Source: Alphaproteobacteria bacterium
Lineage (GTDB): Bacteria; Pseudomonadota; Alphaproteobacteria; Micavibrionales; Micavibrionaceae
Length of the DNA stretch: 8,143 nt
Direction of reading: 5' to 3'
Assembly: GCA_030432775.1 (NCBI GenBank)
Contig: JAUILO010000112.1
Location: forward strand, 1-8,143
Positions 1 through 6,808 of this stretch are shown in pieces (position 1 is the first letter of the stretch; each line of letters opens with the position of its first letter). The notes beneath the pieces were generated by a model. That model saw nothing but the letters and a program-made list of their open reading frames with translations, made no database searches and had not been told where the DNA came from. The translations under genes were made by a program, and so were the position numbers.

Positions 1-308
1 CCACTCTTGCGATGAACATGGCTGAGCATGCTGCACTTTCTTCTGGCAAGCCTGTATTGGTGTTTAGTATGGAGATGCCGGCTGAGTCGTTGATTATGCG
101 TAGTTTGTCTTCACTAGCTCGTGTTGATCAAACCAAAATTCGTAATGGTAAATCACAGGAAGCCGCAGATCGCCGCGTAGAAATCTATATGCATGGCGGG
201 TTGATGAATACGTCATCCGTTGGCGGCCAATACCATTATGATGAGCCGGAAGTTATTATTGGCAGTAATGATGATGTGATGTCACCTATGCCGATTCCGA
301 TGTATTAG
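1..308 (+). pseudogene. DnaB helicase fragment fused in frame to an OmpA-like C-terminal tail (5' end outside window)
   Basis: The frame is open from the left edge (codons begin at base 3). It starts inside the Walker A motif of a replicative DnaB helicase, reading TLAMNMAEHAA. It continues through the KPVLVFSMEMPAES strand with the conserved glutamate and through RSLSSLARVDQTKIR, all typical of DnaB and closest in flavour to gammaproteobacterial DnaB. At about base 144-155 the similarity stops. Walker B, the H3 and H4 DNA-binding motifs and the arginine finger are all missing. The remaining ~50 residues contain AADRRVEI (bases 162-185), which resembles the end of OmpA/Pal-type peptidoglycan-binding domains (consensus NRRVEI), then a tail ending in PMPIPMY. 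The product cannot work as a helicase. I read it as a rearranged gene remnant. An assembly chimera is the main alternative. The DnaB assignment is strong and the OmpA assignment is moderate. Confidence 0.7.
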
Positions 309-316
309 ATGTATTA
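299..316. repeat. Perfect tandem 9-bp repeat GATGTATTA x2 at the end of the chimeric frame
   Basis: GATGTATTA occurs at 299-307 and again at 308-316. The stop codon TAG of the DnaB/OmpA-like frame (306-308) spans the junction of the two copies. This may be simple slippage duplication; no function is evident. Confidence 0.5.
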
Positions 317-443
317 ATAGCTGCGTGTTGACATCAATAGCTTTTAGACGTTGTTGGTTATAAAAGAATGTAGATTAGATCACGTGCGGATCATTGCAAA
401 AATAAACTTAAATAAAAAAACATAAGACGGATAATAGAGAATT
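309..443. other. AT-rich intergenic gap upstream of hom
   Basis: No gene is seen in these 135 bases. TTGACA at 328-333 is a perfect -35 hexamer, but no good -10 lies 16-18 bases downstream; the nearest candidate, TATAAA at 359-364, is 25 bases away. AATAGCT is repeated directly at 316-322 and 336-342. CACGTG at 381-386 lies between two GATC sites (378-381 and 389-392). The stretch 393-430 is A-rich. hom presumably has its promoter here, but I cannot place it. A weak ribosome binding sequence, AGAGA (436-440), precedes the hom start. Confidence 0.4.
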
Positions 444-1736
444 ATGAGTAAACCATTTCGCGTTGCTGTTGCTGGTCTCGGAACTGTTGGGGCTGGTGTT
501 GTTAAAATCCTTGAAGATAATAAAGATGTGATCACAAAACGTGCCGGACGACCCGTTGAGGTTGTTGGGATTATGGCGCGTGATAAAACCAAGGATCGTG
601 GCATTGACGTTTCCAAATATAAATGGTCGGAAACTCTGGAAGAGTTTTTAAACAATGATGTTGATTGTGTTGCCGAGATGATAGGTGGTAGCGAAGGCAT
701 TGCAAAAGACTGTGTAGAAGGCGCACTGTCTTCAGGTAAACATGTTGTAACGGCTAATAAAGCTTTGCTCGCCCATCACGGCGCTGCGCTTTCCGCGCTT
801 GCTGAGACTGGCAAGGTACAGATTAATTTCGAAGCGGCGGTTGGCGGCGGTATTCCGATTATCAAAAGTTTGCGTGAAGGTCTGGCTGCTAACAAAATCA
901 AAAGCGTTATCGATATTTTGAATGGAACATGTAATTATATTTTGACCGAAATGCAGCAAACAGGCCGTGATTTTGCCGATGTGCTGAAAGAGGCGCAGGA
1001 AAAAGGCTATGCCGAGGCAGACCCTACATTTGACGTTGATGGTATTGATACCGCGCATAAAATTGCGCTATTGACCAGTATCGCTTTTGGTGTGAAGCCG
1101 GATATTGATCATATGGAGATTAATGGTATCCGTAATATTACGGCAGAAGATCTGGTTCATGCTGAAGAGCTTGGCTATAAGATCAAGCTTTTTGGCATCT
1201 GTAAGAATATCAACGGCAAGCTTGTCAAATCGGTCGAGCCATGCCTTGTTCCTTTGGGCAGTACAATATCTGCGGTTGATGGTGTTTTAAACGCTGTGAA
1301 TATTGAGGGTGATTTTGTTGGCACGAGCCTCAGCGTCGGGTTCGGCGCGGGCCAGAATGCAACGGCATCGGCTGTTGTCGCAGATATCATCGATCTGGCA
1401 CGTGGTAATGAAATTCCTACTTTTGGCGTTCCTGCGAATGATTTGGTTGATGCGGATTGGGGGGATGTTGGTGATTCTGTTTCCCGTTTTTATGTGCGCC
1501 TTGTCGTTGTAGATAAACCGGGTGTTCTGGCCGAGATTTCAGCCATTATGCGCGATAATAACGTGTCGATGGAAGCTGTGCTTCAACGTGGAGAAGATGA
1601 TGAAAATGTTCCGGTTTCTGTTGTCATCACCAGCCATCTTGTGAAACAATCCAATATAGTAAAAGCACTGGATTTAATTGCGCAGAAACAAAATCTTTCC
1701 GAATCTCCTTGTTTAATGCGAATTGAAAGCGTCTAA
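444..1736 (+). CDS. hom: Homoserine dehydrogenase (NAD(P)H-dependent) with C-terminal ACT domain
   Basis: The product (430 aa) reduces L-aspartate-4-semialdehyde to L-homoserine, the branch point leading to threonine and methionine, in the cytoplasm. Residues 7-20 form the Rossmann nucleotide-binding loop (GLGTVG at 11-16). TANKALLA (103-110) holds the conserved lysine K106. GGGIPI (134-139), LNGTCNYIL (159-167) and the family signature near 190-206 (AEADPTFDVDG, then D202 and K206) form the substrate and catalytic region. Residues ~349-428 are an ACT regulatory domain (VVDKPGVLAEISAIM), usually the site of threonine feedback inhibition. The length matches the single-function enzyme; there is no aspartokinase domain. 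The ATG start follows a weak AGAGA ribosome site, and the MSKPFRVAVAG beginning is typical of the family. It is followed after 100 bases by glpX. Confidence 0.97.
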   Translation: MSKPFRVAVAGLGTVGAGVVKILEDNKDVITKRAGRPVEVVGIMARDKTKDRGIDVSKYKWSETLEEFLNNDVDCVAEMIGGSEGIAKDCVEGALSSGKHVVTANKALLAHHGAALSALAETGKVQINFEAAVGGGIPIIKSLREGLAANKIKSVIDILNGTCNYILTEMQQTGRDFADVLKEAQEKGYAEADPTFDVDGIDTAHKIALLTSIAFGVKPDIDHMEINGIRNITAEDLVHAEELGYKIKLFGICKNINGKLVKSVEPCLVPLGSTISAVDGVLNAVNIEGDFVGTSLSVGFGAGQNATASAVVADIIDLARGNEIPTFGVPANDLVDADWGDVGDSVSRFYVRLVVVDKPGVLAEISAIMRDNNVSMEAVLQRGEDDENVPVSVVITSHLVKQSNIVKALDLIAQKQNLSESPCLMRIESV

Positions 1737-1740
1737 TCCC

Positions 1741-1817
1741 TTTATACGGGCGCATTGCATAGGATAGTTGATGGATGGGCGCGTATAAAAACAATTCTAT
1801 ACGGGATAATCGTGTAG
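1741..1817 (+). promoter_or_regulatory. Two predicted RNA hairpins built on a repeated TATACG motif, between hom and glpX
   Basis: TTTATACG (1741-1748) is the exact reverse complement of CGTATAAA (1782-1789), giving an 8-bp stem with a long loop. CTATACG (1797-1803) pairs with CGTGTAG (1811-1817), with one G-U pair and a 7-base loop, ending 9 bases before the glpX ribosome site. TATACGGG itself is repeated directly at 1743-1750 and 1798-1805. The first hairpin is followed by A residues, not T residues, so it is not a standard intrinsic terminator. A regulatory or transcript-processing element controlling glpX is an inference; no named riboswitch is recognised. Confidence 0.3.
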
Positions 1818-1836
1818 ATCATTTTAGGGAATCGTT

Positions 1837-2874
1837 ATGACTGGCATGACAAAGATCAAAGATTACTCTCACCTTACAACAGATGATGAAAAATTCGCTA
1901 TGGACCGCAACCTTGCACTTGAGGTTGTAAGGGTGACGGAAGCTGCGGCACTTGCTGCATCGCTTATGGTCGGACGTGGTGATGAAAAGGCGGCGGATAA
2001 AGCTGCGGTTGATGCGATGCGCGAGGCATTGAACAGCCTTTATATTCAGGGAACTGTCGTGATTGGCGAGGGAGAGCGCGATGAAGCGCCGATGTTATAT
2101 ATTGGCGAGCAGGTTGGCGGTTCTGGCGGCCCGGAGATAGATATCGCGCTTGATCCTTTGGAAGGAACAACGATTACAGCCAAAGGCGGACAAAACGCAT
2201 TGGCGGTTATTGCGATGACGGATAAGGGCGGTTTTTTGAATGCGCCGGATACGTATATGCAAAAGCTTGCAGTGGGGCCGGGTATTTCGCTTGATACGAT
2301 TGATATTGATGCGCCGATCCTTGATGTTCTTCAAAAAGTTGCTAAAGCCAAAGGCGCGCGAGTGGATGAATTGTTGGTTTGTATTTTGGATAGGCCACGC
2401 CATGAAGAGCTTATTCGCGATGTGCGCAGTTCCGGCGCGCGGATTATTCTTATCCCTGATGGTGATGTGAGCGCGGTTATGGCGACTGCGGATCCGGATA
2501 CGGGTATTGATGTTTATGTTGGCTCGGGGGGCGCGCCGGAAGGTGTTTTGGCTGCAGCCGCACTTCAGTGTATTGGCGGTTCTATGTTGGGCCGTCTTGT
2601 GTTCCGTAATGACGAGGAAATTGCCCGCGCCGAGCGTTGGGGGATTGAAGATCGCAGTAAAATCTACACCACAGATGAGCTGGCAAAGCCTGATAATGTG
2701 ATGTTTGCAGCAACAGGCGTGACAGATGGTACGATGCTTAAGGGGGTTCGTCGTTTTGCAGGCGGCGCGATAACGCACTCGCTTGTCATGCGATCTAAAT
2801 CGGGCACAGTGCGCAAGATTGAAGCGCGTCATAATTTTGGCCGTAAGATCGGTTTTGATGCGCTTGATAATTAA
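1837..2874 (+). CDS. glpX: Class II fructose-1,6-bisphosphatase (GlpX type)
   Basis: The enzyme (345 aa, near the usual 320-340) hydrolyses fructose-1,6-bisphosphate to fructose-6-phosphate in gluconeogenesis. In autotrophs and some bacteria the same family also acts on sedoheptulose-1,7-bisphosphate. Metal and substrate motifs appear in the expected order: GRGDEKAAD (D49), GEGERDEAPML (77-87), DPLEGT (106-111), GGAPEGV with E235, TDGTMLKGV (296-304) and RSKSGTVR (319-326). These cover the metal ligands known from E. coli GlpX. The first ATG is preferred because AGGGA (1826-1830) lies six bases upstream; a second ATG three codons later is possible. The position between hom and recJ is the alphaproteobacterial order and implies no metabolic link to either gene. 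Confidence 0.97.
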   Translation: MTGMTKIKDYSHLTTDDEKFAMDRNLALEVVRVTEAAALAASLMVGRGDEKAADKAAVDAMREALNSLYIQGTVVIGEGERDEAPMLYIGEQVGGSGGPEIDIALDPLEGTTITAKGGQNALAVIAMTDKGGFLNAPDTYMQKLAVGPGISLDTIDIDAPILDVLQKVAKAKGARVDELLVCILDRPRHEELIRDVRSSGARIILIPDGDVSAVMATADPDTGIDVYVGSGGAPEGVLAAAALQCIGGSMLGRLVFRNDEEIARAERWGIEDRSKIYTTDELAKPDNVMFAATGVTDGTMLKGVRRFAGGAITHSLVMRSKSGTVRKIEARHNFGRKIGFDALDN

Positions 2875-2948
2875 AGCGCAAACAGGGTTTGGTTTGTGGC
2901 CTGTGGATAGTTTTGAATTGGTAAGCCCTTGAGTTGGGGATACTGCTT

Positions 2949-2954
2949 TATAAT
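2949..2954 (+). promoter_or_regulatory. Perfect TATAAT hexamer seven bases before the preferred recJ start
   Basis: TATAAT matches the -10 consensus exactly and ends six bases before ATG 2961, so a transcript from it would begin at or next to that ATG and be leaderless. The only upstream -35-like hexamer, TTGAGT (2929-2934), is 14 bases away, which is too short for a standard promoter. AT-rich chance occurrence is possible. Confidence 0.25.
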
Positions 2955-2960
2955 AAGAGT

Positions 2961-4796
2961 ATGTCAGAACAAATCAGTAAAGTTGAAAAATCATTGTTAA
3001 AGGCAAGCTGGGTCTTGCCCGAGGTTACAGTTGCTCAGGTTGAAGAAATCGCGCGCCAGCATGATTTGCCCGAAATTATATCCCGTTTGCTGGTACAGCG
3101 CGGTGTGAAGGCCGATGCGGTCGAAAGCTTTCTTACCCCCACATTGGCGAAAGATTTCCCGGATCCAATGGCGCTTGCAGGAATGAAGGACTTATCGGTT
3201 TATCTGGCGCAGGCGATTGAAACAGGTCGCAAGATTGCAATTTTTGGCGATTTCGATGTTGATGGCGCTACCTCCACAGCCATAATGGTGCGCTTTCTTC
3301 GGCATTTTAATATAGAGCCTGAATTTTATATTCCTGATCGTATTCAAGAAGGTTATGGACCGAATATAGATGCGCTAACGCAGCTTAAGGACCGTGGTGC
3401 AGAGATTGTTATTATCTGTGATTGCGGCATTACTGCCTTTGATGTGATTGAACAAGGCAGCGCCCTTGGCCTTGATATTATAGTACTTGATCATCATGAA
3501 GCCGAAGATAAACTGCCAGATGCTGTGCATGTTATAGACCCCAAGCGCAAGGACGATCATTCCGGTTATGATATGTTGGCGGCTTGCGGCGTTGTGTTTT
3601 TAACATGTGTTGCTACCAATACAGCTTTGCGCGAGGCCGGTTATTACAAGAAAAATGATATGCCAGAGCCGCCATTGAAAGATTTACTGGATCTTGTCGC
3701 CCTTGGCACTGTGTGCGATATCGTTCCTTTGATCGGTCCAAACAGGCTTTTTGTGCGTACAGGACTTGAATTTTTGACGCAGCGTAAAAACTTAGGCGTG
3801 TCGGCACTTGCTAAGGTTACGAAGTTAAATGGATCGATATCTCCGTATCATTTAGGGTTCATTTTAGGGCCAAGAATAAACGCCGGATCACGCATCCATA
3901 AAGCTGATCTTGGAGCAAATTTATTATCTACACGTGATGATGAAGATGCGCAGAATATTGCTTGGACGCTTAATGATTGTAATGACAAGCGTAAGGAGAT
4001 CGAAGCCGAGATGTTCGATCAGGCCATTATTATGGCCGAAGAGGGCGCACTTTATAATGATCCGATTATTATTGTTGGCCACAAGGACTGGCACCCGGGA
4101 TTATCCGGCCTTGTTGCGGGAAGGTTGAAGGAAAAGTACAAAAAGCCCGCAGTTGCGATTACTTATGCGAAAACCGAATCTGGCGGCCTGGAAGGGCGTG
4201 GCTCTGGCCGTTCTGTTCCTGGAATTCATATTGGTCAGGCCTTTATTGATGGCCGTAATGAAGGAGTGTTGATTAAAGGCGGCGGTCACGCTATGGCTGC
4301 AGGTTTTACACTTGATCCCGAAAAGGAAAATGAGTTACGGGAGTTTTTGTTCAAACATGTCAAAGATCAGGCCGAAGGAAAGGATTTGCGAGTTCAAACC
4401 CCTATTGATGGCGTTTTAAGTATACGCGGTGCGAGTGTTTCACTTGTGAATATGGTTCATAATCACATAGGGCCGTTTGGTGAGGGTAATCCGGAGCCTT
4501 TATTTATGTTCCAGAATGTCCGTTTGCATATGGTGGATGTTGTTGGCAAGGATCACGTGCGCGCGATGATCAGTGACTGGGAAGGCGGACCACGTATCAA
4601 GGCTATGGCATTCCGCAGTGCGGATACAGCGCTTGGTCAGGCTATGATTGAAAAAGGCAGAGATATTCCATTTCATATACTAGGCACATTAAAGGTCGAT
4701 GACTGGAGCGGTACGGATAAGGTCGAGATACATATTAAAGATGCTTTTCCGCTTATGGGACGTCATATTTCTTCAGAAAACCAGCAGGTGGCATAA
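2961..4796 (+). CDS. recJ: Single-stranded-DNA-specific 5'-3' exonuclease RecJ
   Basis: RecJ degrades single-stranded DNA 5' to 3' in RecF-pathway recombination, mismatch repair and base excision repair, in the cytoplasm with Mn2+ or Mg2+. With the ATG at 2961 the protein has 611 residues. DHH phosphoesterase motifs are all present: DFDVDGATS (97-105), CDCGI (153-157), LDHHE (176-180), AACGVVF (207-213), LGTVCDIVP (249-257) and GPRINAGSRI (303-312). The DHHA1 part carries GRGSGRS (412-418) and GGGHAMAAG (440-448), and an OB-like C-terminal region includes GPFGEGNPEPLF. An alternative TTG start at 2934 would add nine residues. ATG 2961 was chosen because the extension is not family-like, although neither start has a good ribosome site. 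The stop codon overlaps the next gene by one base. Confidence 0.97.
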   Translation: MSEQISKVEKSLLKASWVLPEVTVAQVEEIARQHDLPEIISRLLVQRGVKADAVESFLTPTLAKDFPDPMALAGMKDLSVYLAQAIETGRKIAIFGDFDVDGATSTAIMVRFLRHFNIEPEFYIPDRIQEGYGPNIDALTQLKDRGAEIVIICDCGITAFDVIEQGSALGLDIIVLDHHEAEDKLPDAVHVIDPKRKDDHSGYDMLAACGVVFLTCVATNTALREAGYYKKNDMPEPPLKDLLDLVALGTVCDIVPLIGPNRLFVRTGLEFLTQRKNLGVSALAKVTKLNGSISPYHLGFILGPRINAGSRIHKADLGANLLSTRDDEDAQNIAWTLNDCNDKRKEIEAEMFDQAIIMAEEGALYNDPIIIVGHKDWHPGLSGLVAGRLKEKYKKPAVAITYAKTESGGLEGRGSGRSVPGIHIGQAFIDGRNEGVLIKGGGHAMAAGFTLDPEKENELREFLFKHVKDQAEGKDLRVQTPIDGVLSIRGASVSLVNMVHNHIGPFGEGNPEPLFMFQNVRLHMVDVVGKDHVRAMISDWEGGPRIKAMAFRSADTALGQAMIEKGRDIPFHILGTLKVDDWSGTDKVEIHIKDAFPLMGRHISSENQQVA

Positions 4797-5359
4797 TGCG
4801 TATCGTTTTGCCCCGTATTTCTGGTTTTGGTTTGCCTCTGGCTAATGTTTTTCCGGTTTACTTCCTCAGGGCTGTGTTTGCGTTGGTTGTTATAATGCTA
4901 TGCTCTACTGGTTTGGCTTATATGAACAGCGCACAAGCACAATCATCACAATCAAATGATCATGTCCTCAGATGGGCCGAGCTTGCTGTCGAAACATCGA
5001 TGAGCTTTGATTATAAGAATTTTGATCTGGTCATGGAAGATGCGCAGAAAAATTTCACGACAGTTGGCTGGAAAAGTTTTTATAAGGCTTTGCAGCGCTC
5101 CGGCACCCCTCAATCTATTATTGATAATCAACAGGAGTTAGCAGTGACAGTGACACAGCCATTCCGCATATTATCGCAAAATGAAAAAGATGAGCGTTAT
5201 ATCTGGCTGGTCGAGGGGCCTGTTATATTCGAATATAGGGATGGAAATAAGATAAAGCCGCTAGATCTTATGGTGTGGCTGAAAATTGTACAGTCAGACG
5301 AAGAGCAGAACATAAATGGTTTGGGCATAGAACAATGGATTGCCAATTACATAAATTAG
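4796..5359 (+). CDS. DotI/IcmL-like (type IVB secretion, TraM/VirB8-fold) membrane-anchored or exported protein
   Basis: The 187-residue product has a basic N-terminus, a hydrophobic stretch at about 26-41 and a possible signal peptidase site after AQA (46-48). It is therefore either secreted to the periplasm or anchored there by its N-terminus. The remainder resembles the DotI/IcmL family: LRWAELAVETSMSFDY, then NFTTVGWKSFYKALQRSG (86-103), an Ile/Gln-rich link, YIWLVEGPVIFEYRDG (135-150) and the ending GLGIEQWI. In Legionella, DotI is a VirB8-like inner-membrane component of the Dot/Icm system; TraM is its plasmid counterpart. No other secretion gene is visible here, so the role is unknown. 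TAATG couples it to recJ, with AGGTGG (4786-4791) as ribosome site. The protein is slightly shorter than DotI and lacks its longer cytoplasmic N-terminus. Family recognition is from memory of the pattern, not from a search. Confidence 0.75.
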   Translation: MRIVLPRISGFGLPLANVFPVYFLRAVFALVVIMLCSTGLAYMNSAQAQSSQSNDHVLRWAELAVETSMSFDYKNFDLVMEDAQKNFTTVGWKSFYKALQRSGTPQSIIDNQQELAVTVTQPFRILSQNEKDERYIWLVEGPVIFEYRDGNKIKPLDLMVWLKIVQSDEEQNINGLGIEQWIANYIN

Positions 5360-5368
5360 GAGAAGAAA

Positions 5369-5749
5369 ATGACAAATACAGAAGACAATGTTCCTGATCC
5401 GATAGAGGGCAAATATATTTTTCAGGTAGATAGCAGTATGCAGATACGCTTTAACGCCGATGGCTGGGTCGAGGAGATTGGCCGCAGCGAAAAATCTTCG
5501 GTTGGAACACGTTTGCAGGGCAAACAGTCGACCAAGCTTGATGATATATATGCGCGCCGTTATTACGATTTACACAGCCGCAGCGTTATTCTGGATATCT
5601 TTCCCAACCGTGCGTCTGATCAAAGCGGCGCAGGTGGAATATTGTCTTTTAAAGACCTTGAGCAGGGCAGTGTTATTTATACCCGTGTGCAGACCGTTAT
5701 CGCGATAGCCAATAAACATTTTGGTATGAATATCAAGCCGCTGACCTAA
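5369..5749 (+). CDS. Conserved-looking small protein of unknown function downstream of the IcmL-like gene
   Basis: I do not recognise this 126-residue protein. It has no signal peptide, no membrane segment and no cysteine, so it is probably soluble and cytoplasmic. Visible features are an acidic start (TNTEDNVPDPIEG), alternating strand-like segments such as GKYIFQVDSSMQIRF, a basic RRYYDLHSR patch near the middle, a glycine-rich turn (SGAGGILSF) and a likely helix near the end (VQTVIAIANKHFG). A very good ribosome site, AGGAGA (5358-5363), overlaps the stop codon of the preceding gene, with a 5-base spacer to ATG. That and the 9-base gap strongly support a real gene co-expressed with recJ and the IcmL-like gene. 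The following gene, tdh, converges on it with only 33 bases between the stop codons. Confidence 0.8.
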   Translation: MTNTEDNVPDPIEGKYIFQVDSSMQIRFNADGWVEEIGRSEKSSVGTRLQGKQSTKLDDIYARRYYDLHSRSVILDIFPNRASDQSGAGGILSFKDLEQGSVIYTRVQTVIAIANKHFGMNIKPLT

Positions 5750-5782
5750 AGCCGCTAATGCACGGTTTTATTCGCTATGTGA
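5750..5782. other. Short gap between convergent genes, no clear terminator
   Basis: Only 33 bases separate the two stop codons. No strong hairpin with a T-run is seen on either strand. AAGCCGCT is repeated at 5735-5742 and 5749-5756 with a 14-base period, straddling the end of the 126-residue gene. Termination for both units is therefore either factor-dependent or inside the opposing gene. Confidence 0.4.
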
Positions 5783-6808
5783 TTACCAATCCAGAATGAC
5801 TTTGCCGCATTGGCCGGAGTTCATAACTTCGAATCCCTTTTCATATTCATCAATCGGGAAGCGGTGCGTTATAACATCATCTACGTTCAGGTCACCTTGT
5901 AACATGGCAATCATTTTATACCATGTTTCATACATTTCCCTTCCGTAGATACCTTTGACAACCATTCCTTTAAATATAATTTCATGCAGGTTCACATTAA
6001 TGTCGCGCGGCGGTATGCCAAGCAAGGCGACACGTGCGCCGGTATTCATTGCCGCCAGCATGTCTTGAATGGCCCGCTCGTTGCCAGACATCTCCAGATT
6101 GATGTCAAAACCTTCGCTCATGCCCAGTTCTTCCATGACATCGGTCAGGGTTTCAGTGCGTACATCAACCGTGCGCGTTGCGCCAATTTTCTTGGCAAGA
6201 GCCAGTCTATAGGGGTTGATGTCAGTTATAACGATATTGCGCGCACCAACATGCTTGCAAATCGCCACTGCCATAATACCAATGGGGCCTGCACCGGTGA
6301 TGAGTACATCTTCACCAATCATCTCGAACGACAAAGCCGTATGAACGGCGTTGCCTAGTGGATCGAGTATACAGGCGATATCATCGGATATGCTGTCCGG
6401 GATGGTAATCACATTGCTAACAGGCAGGCTCAGATATTCGGCGAAGCTGCCTTGTACGTTAACGCCAATACCTTTGGTGTGCTTGCATAAATGCCGTTTA
6501 CCGGCACGGCAATTTCGACAAAAACCACAAACCACATGACCTTCACCGGATACTCGATCGCCAATTTTTACGTTTTGGACTTCCGAGCCGATTTCAACGA
6601 TCTCGCCGACATATTCGTGGCCGACAATCATTGGAACAGGTACAGTCTTTTGTGACCATTCATCCCAGTTATATATGTGTAAATCTGTGCCGCATATTGC
6701 GCTTTGTTTGACTTTAATAAGAACGTCTAGCGCACCAATTTGCGGTTTTTCTGCATCGGTTACGAGCCATAAGCCAGGTTCACTTTTTAATTTTGAAAGT
6801 GCCTTCAT
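5783..6808 (-). CDS. tdh: L-threonine 3-dehydrogenase (zinc, NAD-dependent)
   Basis: The enzyme oxidises L-threonine to 2-amino-3-ketobutyrate with NAD+, the first step of threonine degradation to glycine, in the cytoplasm. At 341 residues it has the same length as E. coli Tdh and resembles it throughout, beginning MKALSKLKSE. The catalytic zinc site is C39 (in AICGTD) with H64 and E65 (VGHEYVGE). The structural zinc cysteines are C94, C97, C100 and C108. Residues 172-177 (GAGPIG) form the NAD-binding Rossmann loop. The segments GIYGREMYETWYKM and the ending KVILDW are diagnostic. It is the second gene of an operon: its ATG overlaps the kbl stop codon (ATGA), and AAGAGG within the end of kbl (6817-6822, minus strand) lies eight bases upstream as ribosome site. 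Confidence 0.98.
   Translation of the reverse strand: MKALSKLKSEPGLWLVTDAEKPQIGALDVLIKVKQSAICGTDLHIYNWDEWSQKTVPVPMIVGHEYVGEIVEIGSEVQNVKIGDRVSGEGHVVCGFCRNCRAGKRHLCKHTKGIGVNVQGSFAEYLSLPVSNVITIPDSISDDIACILDPLGNAVHTALSFEMIGEDVLITGAGPIGIMAVAICKHVGARNIVITDINPYRLALAKKIGATRTVDVRTETLTDVMEELGMSEGFDINLEMSGNERAIQDMLAAMNTGARVALLGIPPRDINVNLHEIIFKGMVVKGIYGREMYETWYKMIAMLQGDLNVDDVITHRFPIDEYEKGFEVMNSGQCGKVILDW

Noticed and set aside
1..308. DnaB intein as an explanation for the change of sequence
   Set aside because: The new sequence has no intein-type start residue or splicing motifs, and the frame stops after about 50 residues without returning to DnaB.
328..364. TTGACA with TATAAA as a hom promoter
   Set aside because: The hexamers are separated by 25 bases, far from the 16-18 needed.
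380..1058. Two minus-strand frames over the hom start and middle
   Set aside because: Both are shadows of hom, with no family features.
2095..2832. Long open frame (245 codons) on the minus strand inside glpX
   Set aside because: It lies wholly antisense to a strongly conserved enzyme, its translation is rich in Arg, His, Asn and Thr with no domain pattern, and it reflects the codon bias of glpX.
2882..2904. ACAGG / CCTGT hairpin after glpX as a terminator
   Set aside because: The stem is only five pairs, the loop is 13 bases and no T-run follows.
5735..5756. Direct repeat AAGCCGCT at the end of the 126-residue gene as a terminator or attachment site
   Set aside because: It is direct, not inverted, only 8 bases long and not linked to any mobile gene.
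5984..6358. Plus-strand open frame (124 codons) inside tdh
   Set aside because: It is antisense to an unambiguous tdh, has no ribosome site of note and shows no recognisable protein pattern.
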